This document shows, piece after piece, positions 17,701-25,834 of a stretch of DNA of 48,217 bases. Numbering within the stretch: the first letter of the stretch is position 1; each line of letters starts with the position of its first letter. The notes under the pieces are model-generated. The model worked only from the letters and a program-made list of their open reading frames with translations, did not search any database and had not been told where the DNA came from. Position numbers and translations under genes: made by a program. Location: assembly GCA_913057925.1 (NCBI GenBank), contig CAJXPG010000011.1, forward strand, positions 1-48,217, written 5' to 3'. The DNA is from an uncultured Colwellia sp. (lineage in GTDB: Bacteria > Pseudomonadota > Gammaproteobacteria > Enterobacterales > Alteromonadaceae).

Positions 17701-17825
17701 CGTATTTCAATTTCAGGAAACAAATCAACAGGCACTTTATTGAGCATCACATAGGCACCAGCTAACATTATTAATACTAATAATATATTCGCAGCAACAT
17801 CGTTTTTAGCAAACCAAGCAATCAT
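14718..17825 (-). CDS. RND efflux permease, HAE1-type (pump 1)
   Basis: 1035 aa, full RND length with two 6-TM halves and two large periplasmic loops. It begins MIAWFAKNDVAANILL. The TM4 motif GIVVDDAIVTGENV keeps the Asp-Asp pair used for proton coupling. The second half has LSFMGILALSGVVVNDSLVLVDYV. It forms a tripartite pump with the periplasmic adaptor 11 nt upstream; no outer-membrane channel gene is present, so a shared TolC-like channel is assumed. AGGAG precedes the start codon. Its 3' end abuts the ABC1 kinase gene, an unusual operon tail. Confidence 0.92.
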   Translation of the reverse strand: MIAWFAKNDVAANILLVLIMLAGAYVMLNKVPVDLFPEIEIRSVSVSVTLPSASPQEVEEGITIKIEEAVQDIEGIRQINSQSSEGRASVTLSVEEGYDVRQLLEEVKIRVDAISNFPIEAENLLIQVPQWRRDAIGVMIYGNYDAVTLRRMAEDVRDELVQLDDISQVAIEDVLPFEMSIEIPEWALRKYDLTLAQVSNILRQNSRDSSAGNLRTSGGEIFIRSRGQAYQANDFANIPIITTQDGTMLRLGDIANIKDAFAEIPLNTRFNGVPAVEIEVFRTGNESVIDITTAVRDYIEAKQSQLPQGLSMDYWRDRSEPVKARLDTLTKSAWQGALLVIIMLALFLRPAVAFWVCLGIPMCFLGAFLFMPLFGVSINLMSLFAFILVLGIVVDDAIVTGENVYSHLQRGEDPLKAAINGTREVAVPVTFGILTTAAAFLPLAFQTGRASWYAAITFVVVPVLLFSLIESKFILPAHLKHVRPLSNNPSRLSQFQQKVARSLEILIEKIYQPALAQAMRWRYATLALMVAVFIMVLGTLLSGHTKFVFFPRIQSEVATANLIMPSGTAFHSTDSYVKAITQHAQDLREEFRDPETGESVIRNIYAISGGRNSTTGRVRVETVPPEKRTLAVTTQDIVNEWRKRVGPIPGAEQLNYRAEIGGWGGSPIDIELKSNDVSALNEISEQLKVKLATYSGVFDIEDSMSDGKEELQLILKPEARLLGLDLNTVSSQVRQAVFGFEVQRIQRGREEVRVMVRYPIEARQSIETLEQMMIRIGPNQEVALWQVADVLPGVSPNTILRIDRQRTLSVTADFDKKTGNMSLVQKELQSWLTLKMNAYPGVSYELAGEARDQRESSEGLIAGAIALAILIYVLLAIPFKSYSQPLIVMSVIPFGLVGAVIGHWIMGLDLTLLSFMGILALSGVVVNDSLVLVDYVNQRRLAGTSVKKAVYEAGGRRFRAVLLTSLTTFAGLIPLLFEESTQAQFLIPMAVSLGFGIIFATLITLFIVPMNYLILDDLKRYFQQYGKDVKSLVIR

Positions 17826-17836
17826 TATGCTAACTC

Positions 17837-19225
17837 CTATTGCGCGCTAACGGACATTGAAGCATTAGGAGCAGAAGCCCCCACTACTTCAATATTTTGA
17901 CTAACAGCCGAAGACTCTGCTAGCAATTTCTTTTTAGTTTGTTCTTTTACTGGGGAATTATCACTGCTTAAGGGTTTTACTTTTGTACCATCAGGTAAAT
18001 TAGCCGTAGGGGTAAGAATTAACATATCAGATTTGTTTAGTACTTCAGTAAATACATTATTGTTGGACGATTGATAACTCACCGCTAAGAGTGAATTGGT
18101 TTGCTGTGGAGCAACCACTACCACATTGCTATCCGTCCAGACAGGCGTGATTTTTCGTTTTTTGAGTAAGCCATTCTCAACGACACTTACCATAAAATCT
18201 TGAGAAACAGCGCGACGAGGAATAACAAAAACATCGTCATAGCGTTTGCCTTCGATTTTAGCTCTCATAAATTGGCCTATTCTCACTGCTGGACGCTGCT
18301 TTGATGGTATAAAGGGCTTTTCTATTTGTGCTACAACGTAAAGCATTCTGGTGCGAGGATCAAAAGCCCCTTCAGTACGAACAATTTTTCCAATCCATTG
18401 ATGCGTTTGATTACCCATATCACTTTCAAATAATACGGCAGGTAGCTCGTTAGCAAGAGTTTCACCTTCAGGTAGGAGTAAGTGTTCTAGATCGTCTACT
18501 TTGATAGGTAGGCGCACTTCAACAACATCATTACTGTAAATTGACGCAATCGTTTGACTTGGGGTTACAAACTCCCCAATGTCAATTAACTGCTCAAGCA
18601 CTTTTCCATCAAATGGTGCAACAACTTCTGTTCTTTGTAAATTCAACCTAGCCCTTTTAACTCTTGACTTTGCTGCTTGTAGTGATGCTTTTGCTGCGGC
18701 AAGTTGTGGCTCTCTTAATGCTAGTTTTCGTGCCGCTTTTGATTCAGGAATTTTGTTCCACTCCTTCGCAGCAAGCTCTGCTTGTGCTAATTCTTGAATA
18801 TACTTCACTTCAATATCCGCAGCCTGAGAAATTGCAATATCAAGCTCAACTTCAAAGTCTCTGCTATCAATTTTAGCTAAAATATCACCTTTCTTAAAAA
18901 CGCCACCAGCTCGAATATTTGGCGAAACAGCTACCACCCGGCCACTGATATCGGCAACCAAACGAGTTTCGGTAAGTGCTTGAGCTGTTCCGTATGAGTC
19001 TACCCAGATATCGAATGACTTGGTCTCTAAGGGACTCACTTCTACAGCAACACTCGGAGCAGGCCTATCTCCCCACCTGTTGGCTTTGGGTTTGGCACTA
19101 AATAAACCAACAACAACCAGAAAACAAATACCCAAGATAGCCAAAGTTACAATACTGTGGGCAATCCAAGGTACTTTTCTTTCATATATTTCCAATTTAC
19201 TGTTTTGATTAAGTTGACTTGTCAT
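17837..19225 (-). CDS. RND periplasmic adaptor (membrane fusion protein) of pump 1
   Basis: 462 aa. One N-terminal membrane anchor (IVTLAILGICFLVVVGL) is followed by a lipoyl/barrel-sandwich half (RVVAVSPNIRAGGVFKKGDILAKID), an Ala-rich helical hairpin (about 125-200), the second lipoyl half (VVAPFDGKVLEQLIDIGEFV) and beta-barrel/membrane-proximal domains. The long C-terminus is Ser/Ala-rich. The ATG at 19225 is chosen because GGAG lies 6 nt before it; the frame opens upstream at a GTG (19237). It is the first gene of the operon adaptor-permease-ABC1-TIGR03643. Confidence 0.9.
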   Translation of the reverse strand: MTSQLNQNSKLEIYERKVPWIAHSIVTLAILGICFLVVVGLFSAKPKANRWGDRPAPSVAVEVSPLETKSFDIWVDSYGTAQALTETRLVADISGRVVAVSPNIRAGGVFKKGDILAKIDSRDFEVELDIAISQAADIEVKYIQELAQAELAAKEWNKIPESKAARKLALREPQLAAAKASLQAAKSRVKRARLNLQRTEVVAPFDGKVLEQLIDIGEFVTPSQTIASIYSNDVVEVRLPIKVDDLEHLLLPEGETLANELPAVLFESDMGNQTHQWIGKIVRTEGAFDPRTRMLYVVAQIEKPFIPSKQRPAVRIGQFMRAKIEGKRYDDVFVIPRRAVSQDFMVSVVENGLLKKRKITPVWTDSNVVVVAPQQTNSLLAVSYQSSNNNVFTEVLNKSDMLILTPTANLPDGTKVKPLSSDNSPVKEQTKKKLLAESSAVSQNIEVVGASAPNASMSVSAQ

Positions 19226-19243
19226 TGAGTTCTCCACAACTTG

Positions 19244-19266
19244 ACCGGTACGTTATAGAACCGGTT
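19244..19266. promoter_or_regulatory. Two ACCGGT sites upstream of pump 1
   Basis: The 6-bp palindrome ACCGGT occurs at 19244-19249 and again at 19260-19265 (within AACCGGTT), 16 bp apart start to start, about 20-40 nt upstream of the adaptor start codon. A regulator binding site is plausible; no regulator gene is adjacent. Confidence 0.4.
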
Positions 19267-19897
19267 AAGCATTTATTACACTGTGTTGTTTTAATTTAAT
19301 TACAGTGCAATACGAATCATTGAACAAAAAAGATTTATCTTATAAATATAATTTTATATTGCTTACAGTAACAGAGGGTTACAAGAAGGGACTGCAATCA
19401 GTGAAATTAATTGAGCTTTTCAATACACACTTTATTAACGCCGTAGTTATCAGATGGGAAATTCGCTTTAAAGATACAAGGAAGTTAATTGGTACCTGCA
19501 GTTTTAATTCATGGAACTAAAAAAGGAGAAACCCAGGTGTTCGATATAAAGTATCTTCTGATTATTGGGATTGCGCATACACAACAGTCTAGTGTTGGCT
19601 CAAGAGCTTTTGAACAAAATTAACGATAATAGACGAGACTTCATTTGAATAACCATTGCTAGCGCATGCGCTACTATCTTACAAAGTTAATGATTGCTGA
19701 AGCAGTTAACCCTTGAACTCAAATGAACCATATATTTCACTTATTAGATGCGTTTCAACAGTTATTGCTTAAACCTCAGAATGATGGCTAGCTCTTTCTA
19801 ACCAGAGCTATAATACTAATGCTTCTATGGGTCATAATTACGCCTTCTTTCACAATCAGCTTTTGAAAGGGGCGAACATCTAAAAAATCTTTATAAT
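19267..19897. other. Intergenic region without a supported gene
   Basis: About 630 nt between the pump 1 promoter region and the end of ppiC. Short open frames exist (for example a GTG frame 19305-19520) but lack ribosome sites and any recognisable protein. I see nothing else firm. Confidence 0.4.
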
Positions 19898-20176
19898 TTA
19901 AGTTCTGTAAAGCACTTTAATGACATGCCAACCAAACTTCGTTTTAACGAGATGAGGCTCTAATATTGCACCTTTAAAGGCGACTTTATCAAACGCAGGT
20001 ACCATTTGACCTCGTTTAAACTCACCTAAATCACCGCCTTTTTTTCCTGATGGGCAGGTCGAATATTTTTTAGCTAAGGTTTGAAACTTAGCACCTTTTT
20101 TTAACTGCTTAATGATATCTTCAGCAATTTCTTTGTGCTTAACCAATATATGAAGTGCGTGTGCTGTAGCTGCCAT
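19898..20176 (-). CDS. ppiC: Parvulin-type peptidyl-prolyl isomerase PpiC
   Basis: 92 aa, a single parvulin domain like E. coli PpiC (93 aa): [11 protein letters not shown] at the start, [16 protein letters not shown] in the middle and FGWHVIKV at the end. It has no signal peptide, so is probably cytoplasmic. It catalyses cis-trans isomerisation of prolyl bonds. A decayed copy lies at 9391-9658. Upstream there is a 16-bp hairpin (20273-20311) and the terminator of tRNA-Leu. Confidence 0.93.
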   Translation of the reverse strand: MAATAHALHILVKHKEIAEDIIKQLKKGAKFQTLAKKYSTCPSGKKGGDLGEFKRGQMVPAFDKVAFKGAILEPHLVKTKFGWHVIKVLYRT

Positions 20177-20272
20177 GAAAAACCTTTTAATACCGTCTTT
20201 TTTATCAAATTTTCAATTACTTAAGGGGGAGTTATTAATAATGCTAACTGAAGTGTCTATTTAACTATGGCA

Positions 20273-20311
20273 TATATCAGTAAACATTTTCTGACAATGT
20301 TTACTGATATA
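20273..20311. repeat. Perfect 16-bp inverted repeat between tRNA-Leu and ppiC
   Basis: TATATCAGTAAACATT, 7-nt spacer TTCTGAC, then AATGTTTACTGATATA. It is AT-rich and has no T-run, lying about 97 nt upstream of ppiC. It may be an operator or RNA hairpin for ppiC, or a mobile-repeat remnant; the sequence alone does not decide. Confidence 0.7.
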
Positions 20312-20334
20312 CACTGAGGCACTAAATCTCAGAC

Positions 20335-20361
20335 ACAAAAAAACCAGCGTTATGCTGGTTT
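20335..20361 (-). terminator. Terminator of tRNA-Leu
   Basis: On the minus strand AAACCAGC-ATAAC-GCTGGTTT continues into TTTTT, a classic intrinsic terminator about 30 nt after the tRNA 3' end. Confidence 0.85.
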
Positions 20362-20388
20362 ATTGTTTTAAGCTGTTGAAAGCTTAAA

Positions 20389-20473
20389 TGGTACCGGAGG
20401 ACGGACTTGAACCGTCACGCCCGAAGGCAACGGATTTTGAATCCGTCGTGTCTACCAATTCCACCACTCCGGC
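20389..20473 (-). tRNA. tRNA-Leu (anticodon CAA)
   Basis: 85 nt with an encoded CCA end. The acceptor stem is GCCGGAG / CTCCGGT, with a long variable arm of class II type (TGCCTTCGGGCGT). The anticodon stem ACGGA/TCCGT has loop TTCAAAA, giving anticodon CAA (plus-strand 20437-20439), which reads UUG. The T-arm is GGTTCAAGTCC. It is preceded by a strong promoter and followed by an intrinsic terminator. Confidence 0.95.
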
Positions 20474-20510
20474 GACACAGTGACTTTAGCGATTAGCTAA
20501 AGAGGGTGGC

Positions 20511-20538
20511 ATTATACGAAACTTAGTTAACTAAGCAA
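20511..20538 (-). promoter_or_regulatory. Sigma-70 promoter of tRNA-Leu
   Basis: On the minus strand TTGCTT (-35, 20533-20538), a 16-nt spacer and TATAAT (-10, 20511-20516) are followed by a GC-rich discriminator GCCACCC, typical of stable-RNA promoters under stringent control. The tRNA starts about 38 nt downstream of the -10. Confidence 0.75.
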
Positions 20539-20615
20539 CAAGTTTTTCACCACTTTATTATGCATAACCTTTAACTGGTGCTTATTTGCGCGACTTATTC
20601 AGCACTCATCATTAA

Positions 20616-21236
20616 TTAGCACTGGTGAGCATTTAGAAAAATCTCTACAGCTTGTGCGACTTGGTGCTCTATTTCTTCATCGGTGGCAACTTTATCAGGT
20701 AATAATAGGCTTCGTGTATGCAGTGGCCCTTTAGCCATTTCAATGAGCATTTGGGCACTAAACTGGAAGTCATCTGCAACAATAATCTTCTCTTCAGCTA
20801 GGTGTTTTAGGTAGTCAGTTAAAGGCAATATTCCCGCTAACGGGCCCTTTTGATAGATCATTTCTCCAAGCTGAGGAAATTTAACAACTTGCTGCACCAC
20901 CAAGCGAAATAAAGACATCAACTCAGGTGATAGCATTCCTTTTACAAACTCAAAGCAGACTTTATTTAACGCCGCTTTCGCCGCGAGGTTTCGATCAATC
21001 GTGGTGAATATTTCAGTTTGCACTGTCACTTGACGCTGGATCACCGCCATGAGTAAACCTTGCTTATCGCCAAACTCATTATAAATAGAGCGTCTTGAAC
21101 CACCTGCTTTATTGATGATCATTTCTAGCGAGGTCTCATCAAAACCCTTATTAAAAAAAAGCTCTTGGGCAGAATTTAAAATCATTAGCCCTCTTTCGCT
21201 TAAGCTTTCGATGTCTAAGGTGTTGCTTTTAACCAT
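20616..21236 (-). CDS. TetR-family repressor of RND pump 2
   Basis: 206 aa from the ATG at 21236; an upstream TTG frame to 21290 would run through an operator and is less likely. The N-terminal TetR helix-turn-helix is clear: ILNSAQELFFNKGFDETSLEMIINKAGGSRRSIYNEFGDKQGLL. The C-terminal ligand domain is TetR_C-like. It is divergent from the adaptor/RND operon, with two palindromic operators between the two genes. It therefore likely represses both itself and the pump until a substrate binds. Confidence 0.9.
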   Translation of the reverse strand: MVKSNTLDIESLSERGLMILNSAQELFFNKGFDETSLEMIINKAGGSRRSIYNEFGDKQGLLMAVIQRQVTVQTEIFTTIDRNLAAKAALNKVCFEFVKGMLSPELMSLFRLVVQQVVKFPQLGEMIYQKGPLAGILPLTDYLKHLAEEKIIVADDFQFSAQMLIEMAKGPLHTRSLLLPDKVATDEEIEHQVAQAVEIFLNAHQC

Positions 21237-21270
21237 GGAAATTACCGTGTGTAAAATTATGTTATTGACT

Positions 21271-21290
21271 TTGGTACTGCATAGTACCAA
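21271..21290. promoter_or_regulatory. TetR operator 1
   Basis: TTGGTACT-GCAT-AGTACCAA: perfect 8-bp arms, 20 bp in total, in the tetR/pump 2 divergent intergenic region. It shares the core TGGTACTG..AGTACCA with operator 2. Confidence 0.8.
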
Positions 21291-21295
21291 AATAT

Positions 21296-21315
21296 ATGGT
21301 ACTGAGCAGTACCAT
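21296..21315. promoter_or_regulatory. TetR operator 2
   Basis: ATGGTACTG-AG-CAGTACCAT: perfect 9-bp arms. Its centre is 25 bp from the centre of operator 1. The double, near-identical palindrome makes this regulator-site assignment strong even without data. Confidence 0.8.
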
Positions 21316-21398
21316 TTGTACTATTCGTTAATAATGAACTTTACTCATAGCAATAGATTTTCTCTTTTGCCACATCAAAAGCACTTAAAGGAACAAGC

Positions 21399-22499
21399 AT
21401 GCGCGTAATGCCATTAATACTCTTCACCCTATTTTTAGTTGGATGTAATAAGCCGGTTAAAGAAGTGAATAAACCTGTCCGCCCTATCATGTGGACTACC
21501 GTAGAGTTATCTCCTTTTGAACAAATAAGAACCTTATCTGGCATTGTTGCCCCAGTTGAGGCCACTAAATTGAGTTTTGAGGTTCAAGGGAAAATTAAAG
21601 CGATTGAAGTAAATTTAGGCAACGAAGTGGTAAAAGGACAAGAGTTAGCGAGTTTAAACAAACGTAGTTTTGCTTTAGGCCTTCAATCTGCACAAGCGCA
21701 ATATCAGCAAGCTAAAGCCACCTTACTCGATGCTGAGAACAGTCATCGACGTTATGAACAACTATTAAAACAAGGCGTGGTATCACAATCGGGCTTTGAT
21801 AATGCCAAAGCAAACTTCGATGCCAGTAAAAGCGCTGCTGATGTCGCTAAGGCGCAACTCGATATAGCCAGTAAAAACCTACAGGATAGCACCTTACTAG
21901 CACCTTATGACGGCATAATCACCAAGCGCTTATTTGAACCCTCACAACAAATTTCAGCAGGCCAGTCTTTGTTTGAAATAGAAGGAAAACATGGTCTTGA
22001 GATCCATGTCATGGTGCCTGAAACCTTGATTCGCGAATTAACGCAAAATGCAATTTTGCCAATCCACTTCCCTGTTTTGCCAGATGTCAGCATGCAAGGG
22101 CAAGTAACAGAAATAGGTACTAGAGCTGAATTTGCCAATGCTTTCCCAGTAACGGTTGTTTTACAAGGTGATAACCCTTTACTTCGCGCCGGCATGACCG
22201 CTGAGGTAGAGTTTTCTTTTGCTGGAACCGGCAGAACTGGCCATAAAGGTGATGCTATACACATTCCCGTTACGGCCTTAAGTGCAGGCTTAGCACAAAA
22301 AGCATATGTGTTTGTTTATAACAAAGAGAGTCAGCAAGTTACTAAAACTCAGGTACAAACTGAAAACATTTTCAAAAATGAAGTGATCATCTCCTCTGGT
22401 TTAAAGCAAGGCGATATTATCGCAACTGCCGGAGTCGCATTTCTTCGAGACGGCCAGCAAGTGAGTCTAGTTGATAACAGTATTCAACGATTTAATTAA
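21399..22499 (+). CDS. RND periplasmic adaptor lipoprotein of pump 2
   Basis: 366 aa. A lipoprotein signal ends LFLVGC (Cys16). The lipoyl half VQGKIKAIEVNLGNEVVKGQELASL, a helical hairpin (about 85-150) and second lipoyl half LLAPYDGIITKRLFEPSQQISAGQ are present, then a beta-barrel and a membrane-proximal domain ending ATAGVAFLRDGQQVSLV. AAAGGAAC lies just before the ATG. It is first in the two-gene pump operon, 19 nt before the permease, and is probably repressed by the divergent TetR protein. Confidence 0.92.
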   Translation: MRVMPLILFTLFLVGCNKPVKEVNKPVRPIMWTTVELSPFEQIRTLSGIVAPVEATKLSFEVQGKIKAIEVNLGNEVVKGQELASLNKRSFALGLQSAQAQYQQAKATLLDAENSHRRYEQLLKQGVVSQSGFDNAKANFDASKSAADVAKAQLDIASKNLQDSTLLAPYDGIITKRLFEPSQQISAGQSLFEIEGKHGLEIHVMVPETLIRELTQNAILPIHFPVLPDVSMQGQVTEIGTRAEFANAFPVTVVLQGDNPLLRAGMTAEVEFSFAGTGRTGHKGDAIHIPVTALSAGLAQKAYVFVYNKESQQVTKTQVQTENIFKNEVIISSGLKQGDIIATAGVAFLRDGQQVSLVDNSIQRFN

Positions 22500-22518
22500 G
22501 TCTGTTTAAGGAAGATTG

Positions 22519-25500
22519 ATGAATATTACCCAACTGGCTTTTAGCTACCGTAAAAGCGTATTTTTGATTTTAGCTGTGCTGTTAATCAATGGCTTTTTTG
22601 CTTATTTTACCTTGCCTGCACAAGAAGATCCCACCATCACTATCCGTGAGGCCATTGTTAGTACTTCTTTCCCCGGTATGGCACCTGACAGAATTGAGCA
22701 ACTGATCACCAAAAAACTCGAAGAAGAAATTCGAAAAATCCCTGAAGTGAAGGAAATTAAATCTAGCTCGGCTACCGGGATTTCAATCATTCACGTCAAA
22801 GTTTATGACAGATATTTTAACCTTGATGATATTTGGCAAAACTTACGAAACAAAGTCTCTGCTGCCCACAATAGAATGCCGACAGGCACACATGCACCTT
22901 ATGTAAATGATGAATTTGGCGATGTCTCTGTTGTGACCTTAGCACTTACCGGCAATGGTTTTGATTTAGGCGAAATGTATGACATGGCGCAGCACATTCG
23001 TGACACTTTATATGGTGTTGCTGGCACCAAGAAAATTGAAGTATTAGGTCGCCAAGAAGAACGCATTTTTTTAGAAGCCTCTAATGCCAAACTTTCGCAA
23101 TTAGGTATTTCACCACAATCTCTTATCGATGAATTAAAGAAGCAAAATATTGTCCGCTCTGGTGGGCAAATAAACACAGGTGCAAGAAGCTTTATTGTTG
23201 AACCATCGGGTAATTTTTCCAATATAGAAGATATTGGTAATACCTACATCAATATTCCTAATAGTGAAGACTTTATTGCCTTAAAAGATGTGGTAACACT
23301 TCGTCGCGACTTTATTGACCCTCCGAATAAAGTCGCTTACTTAAATGGTCAAAAGGCAATATTTTTTGCCATCTCCATGTTGCCTGAAGATAACATCTTA
23401 GAATATGCCCCAAGAGTGATTGATAAAGTTAATCAAATTGAAGCCAGTTTACCTATTGGTTATACGCTGAATGTCGCAACTTACCAAGCAGACCAAGTTG
23501 AAAAAACCATCAACGGTGTTTCAATGAATGTACTGCAAACCTTAGCCATCGTTTTAGTGGTGGTTATTTTATTTTTAGGCTTACGTACAGGTTTGATTGT
23601 TGGCGCTATTGTGCCTTTTGTCATGCTAACTACGTTAAGTATTATGCAGTTTACTGATATGAAGTTAGAGCGCATGAGCCTAGCAACATTAATCATTTCT
23701 TTGGGGCTGCTCGTTGATAATGGCATCGTTATCGCGGAGGATTTCAAACGCAGATTAGAAGATGGCATAAAACGTTACGATGCTATGTTACAAGGCAGTA
23801 AAGAGCTCGCCGTGCCATTGTTAAGCTCTTCTGTAACCACTATCTTATTCTTTTTACCGCTTATGCTAGCTGAGCATGTTGCAGGTGAATACACTCGCTC
23901 TATTTCCTTAGTAATTTTAATTACCTTACTCACTAGTTGGGTTTTAGCCTTATGTGTTACGCCACTGTTATGTTATTTCTTTATTACTTTACCTAAGAAA
24001 AATCTTGGCGAAAAAGCCGCAACAACAGCGGTAGAACCGAGTAACTTCTATCGCTATTACGAATCTTTTTTACATTGGTTGCTTAAGCACAAAGCGCTGT
24101 TTTTATCAGCAATGATTGTATTGTTTATCAGTGCCATTATTTCGATGAAGTTTGTTGCTAAACAATTCTTCCCTGACTCGGATCGCACCCAAATACTGGT
24201 GAACATTGACCTACCTAATGGCACTTCGGCCAAAGAAACCAATCGCCAAATGAAAGAGATTTTTTCTTGGTTAGAGGATGATGAGCGTTTTGACTTTATC
24301 GAAAGCTACTCTGCTTACGTCGGCTTTAGTGGCCCTAGGTTTGTAATGTCCTTAAACCCTGAAGACCCTGCGCAAAACAAAGGTTTTATGGTGTTAAATG
24401 TTAAGGATAACACCGATATTAGCGCAACCGTATTAAGGTTAGATAGACAGATAGAGCATGACTTCCCTAACGTTTCAGCGCGGGTTAAAAAGATGTTCTT
24501 AGGCCCATCAGACTCAAGCACGATAAAGATACAAGTTAAAGGTCCTGATAAAGAAGTGATTTATAAAAAAGCCCAACAAGTGATGGATGTTTTACATGGT
24601 GTACCTAACACCTTAGATATTCGTACAAACTGGGAAAATTTGATCACTAAAGTTGAAGTACAAATAGATCAGCACAGAGCAAAACGCTCAGGCTTAACTT
24701 CTGAAGAGATAGCGCAAGCGCTTGAAGCATATTTTTCTGGCTCTCAAGTAACGGAGTTTCGTGAAGAAGATAATATTATCCCTGTGGTACTTAGGGCTGA
24801 ACAAGCTGAACGCCAAAATCTTGATAGATTAAGAACACTAAATATCTACTCGAATAAAACTGGCCAAACAGTACCTTTATTTCAAGTAGCGACATTAGCA
24901 CCTTACAATCAGTTTTCTATTATTCACCATGAAGACTTATTTCGTACCATCAGCATTCAAGCACGAAATACCGACATGGCAGCAGAAGATCTTAAACTCA
25001 TTATTGATAAAGAAATCCAAGCCTTAGCGGCTGATTTACCGATAAACCACACCATTGAATATGATGGGGTAATTAAGGAGTCTAAAGCTGCGCAGAAAGC
25101 GCTAGGGGCCAGTATGCCAATAGTGTTAGGTTTAATTTTAATCCTGCTTGTGGCTCAGTTTAATTCTTTTAGACAAGCTGCGGTAATTACCTTAACTATC
25201 CCGCTGTCTTTTATTGGTGCCGTGTTAGGTTTATTTTTAATGCAGGCACCTTTTGGTTTTATGGTAACGCTTGGACTGTATAGCCTTGCAGGTATCATTA
25301 TCAATAACGCTATTGTATTAATTGATCGAATTAAAATTGAAATTACCTCAGGTAAAACAGAATACCAAGCGGTTGTCGATGCTTGTTTAACCAGACTAAG
25401 ACCGATAGCCATGACCACGATAACAACAGTCATGGGTTTATTACCGTTAATTATTGGTAAAGACCCACTGTTTTACGGTATGGCTAATGTTATTGCCTTT

Positions 25501-25596
25501 GGTTTAGCGATAGGCACTATTTTAACATTAGCAGTAGTACCTGCGCTTTATTGCGGTTTCTACAAAATATCTGACACTAGCAAGAGCACAGCGTAA
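22519..25596 (+). CDS. RND efflux permease (pump 2)
   Basis: 1025 aa from the ATG at 22519 (AAGGAAG 5 nt before; a TTG one codon earlier is less likely). Full two-half RND architecture. The TM4 motif reads LGLLVDNGIVIAED, so the second Asp of the usual Asp-Asp pair is Asn, as in a distinct subgroup of RND permeases. The second half has GLYSLAGIIINNAIVLIDRI. With the lipoprotein adaptor it would form a proton-driven efflux pump; no outer-membrane channel gene is present. A 21-bp-stem terminator follows. Confidence 0.92.
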   Translation: MNITQLAFSYRKSVFLILAVLLINGFFAYFTLPAQEDPTITIREAIVSTSFPGMAPDRIEQLITKKLEEEIRKIPEVKEIKSSSATGISIIHVKVYDRYFNLDDIWQNLRNKVSAAHNRMPTGTHAPYVNDEFGDVSVVTLALTGNGFDLGEMYDMAQHIRDTLYGVAGTKKIEVLGRQEERIFLEASNAKLSQLGISPQSLIDELKKQNIVRSGGQINTGARSFIVEPSGNFSNIEDIGNTYINIPNSEDFIALKDVVTLRRDFIDPPNKVAYLNGQKAIFFAISMLPEDNILEYAPRVIDKVNQIEASLPIGYTLNVATYQADQVEKTINGVSMNVLQTLAIVLVVVILFLGLRTGLIVGAIVPFVMLTTLSIMQFTDMKLERMSLATLIISLGLLVDNGIVIAEDFKRRLEDGIKRYDAMLQGSKELAVPLLSSSVTTILFFLPLMLAEHVAGEYTRSISLVILITLLTSWVLALCVTPLLCYFFITLPKKNLGEKAATTAVEPSNFYRYYESFLHWLLKHKALFLSAMIVLFISAIISMKFVAKQFFPDSDRTQILVNIDLPNGTSAKETNRQMKEIFSWLEDDERFDFIESYSAYVGFSGPRFVMSLNPEDPAQNKGFMVLNVKDNTDISATVLRLDRQIEHDFPNVSARVKKMFLGPSDSSTIKIQVKGPDKEVIYKKAQQVMDVLHGVPNTLDIRTNWENLITKVEVQIDQHRAKRSGLTSEEIAQALEAYFSGSQVTEFREEDNIIPVVLRAEQAERQNLDRLRTLNIYSNKTGQTVPLFQVATLAPYNQFSIIHHEDLFRTISIQARNTDMAAEDLKLIIDKEIQALAADLPINHTIEYDGVIKESKAAQKALGASMPIVLGLILILLVAQFNSFRQAAVITLTIPLSFIGAVLGLFLMQAPFGFMVTLGLYSLAGIIINNAIVLIDRIKIEITSGKTEYQAVVDACLTRLRPIAMTTITTVMGLLPLIIGKDPLFYGMANVIAFGLAIGTILTLAVVPALYCGFYKISDTSKSTA

Positions 25597-25620
25597 GCGG
25601 ATATGAACCTGGCACCTAGC

Positions 25621-25666
25621 TAAAGTAAAAAGCCAATACTCTTTTGAGTATTGGCTTTTTACTTTA
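25621..25666 (+). terminator. Very strong terminator of the pump 2 operon
   Basis: A perfect 21-bp stem with a TTTT loop (core GCCAATACTC / GAGTATTGGC) whose 3' arm contains TTTTTACTTT. It is symmetric, so it could act in both directions. Confidence 0.9.
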
Positions 25667-25834
25667 TAAATATTCAGAATTTATACTTTCAAGTTTTAAC
25701 CTGATATAACTGAATAAGTACTTGTGAACTGTTAAATATGATTCCCGTCAGCTAAGGGATACTCAACGCGTGTAAACTTTGTTAAACTGCGTTTTTTATC
25801 ACCTGCCTTTCCACTTCACTAAAAAGAAAACTCA

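Noticed and set aside
19305-19520. GTG-started frame of 71 codons upstream of pump 1
   Set aside because: No ribosome site, no recognisable domain, AT-rich intergenic composition.
19537-19623. 28-codon GTG frame preceded by AAGGAG
   Set aside because: Ribosome-site-like spacing is fair but the peptide is short, unrecognised and unsupported by context.
22602-22790. Several minus-strand open frames inside the pump 2 permease
   Set aside because: Antisense shadows of a clear RND permease gene.
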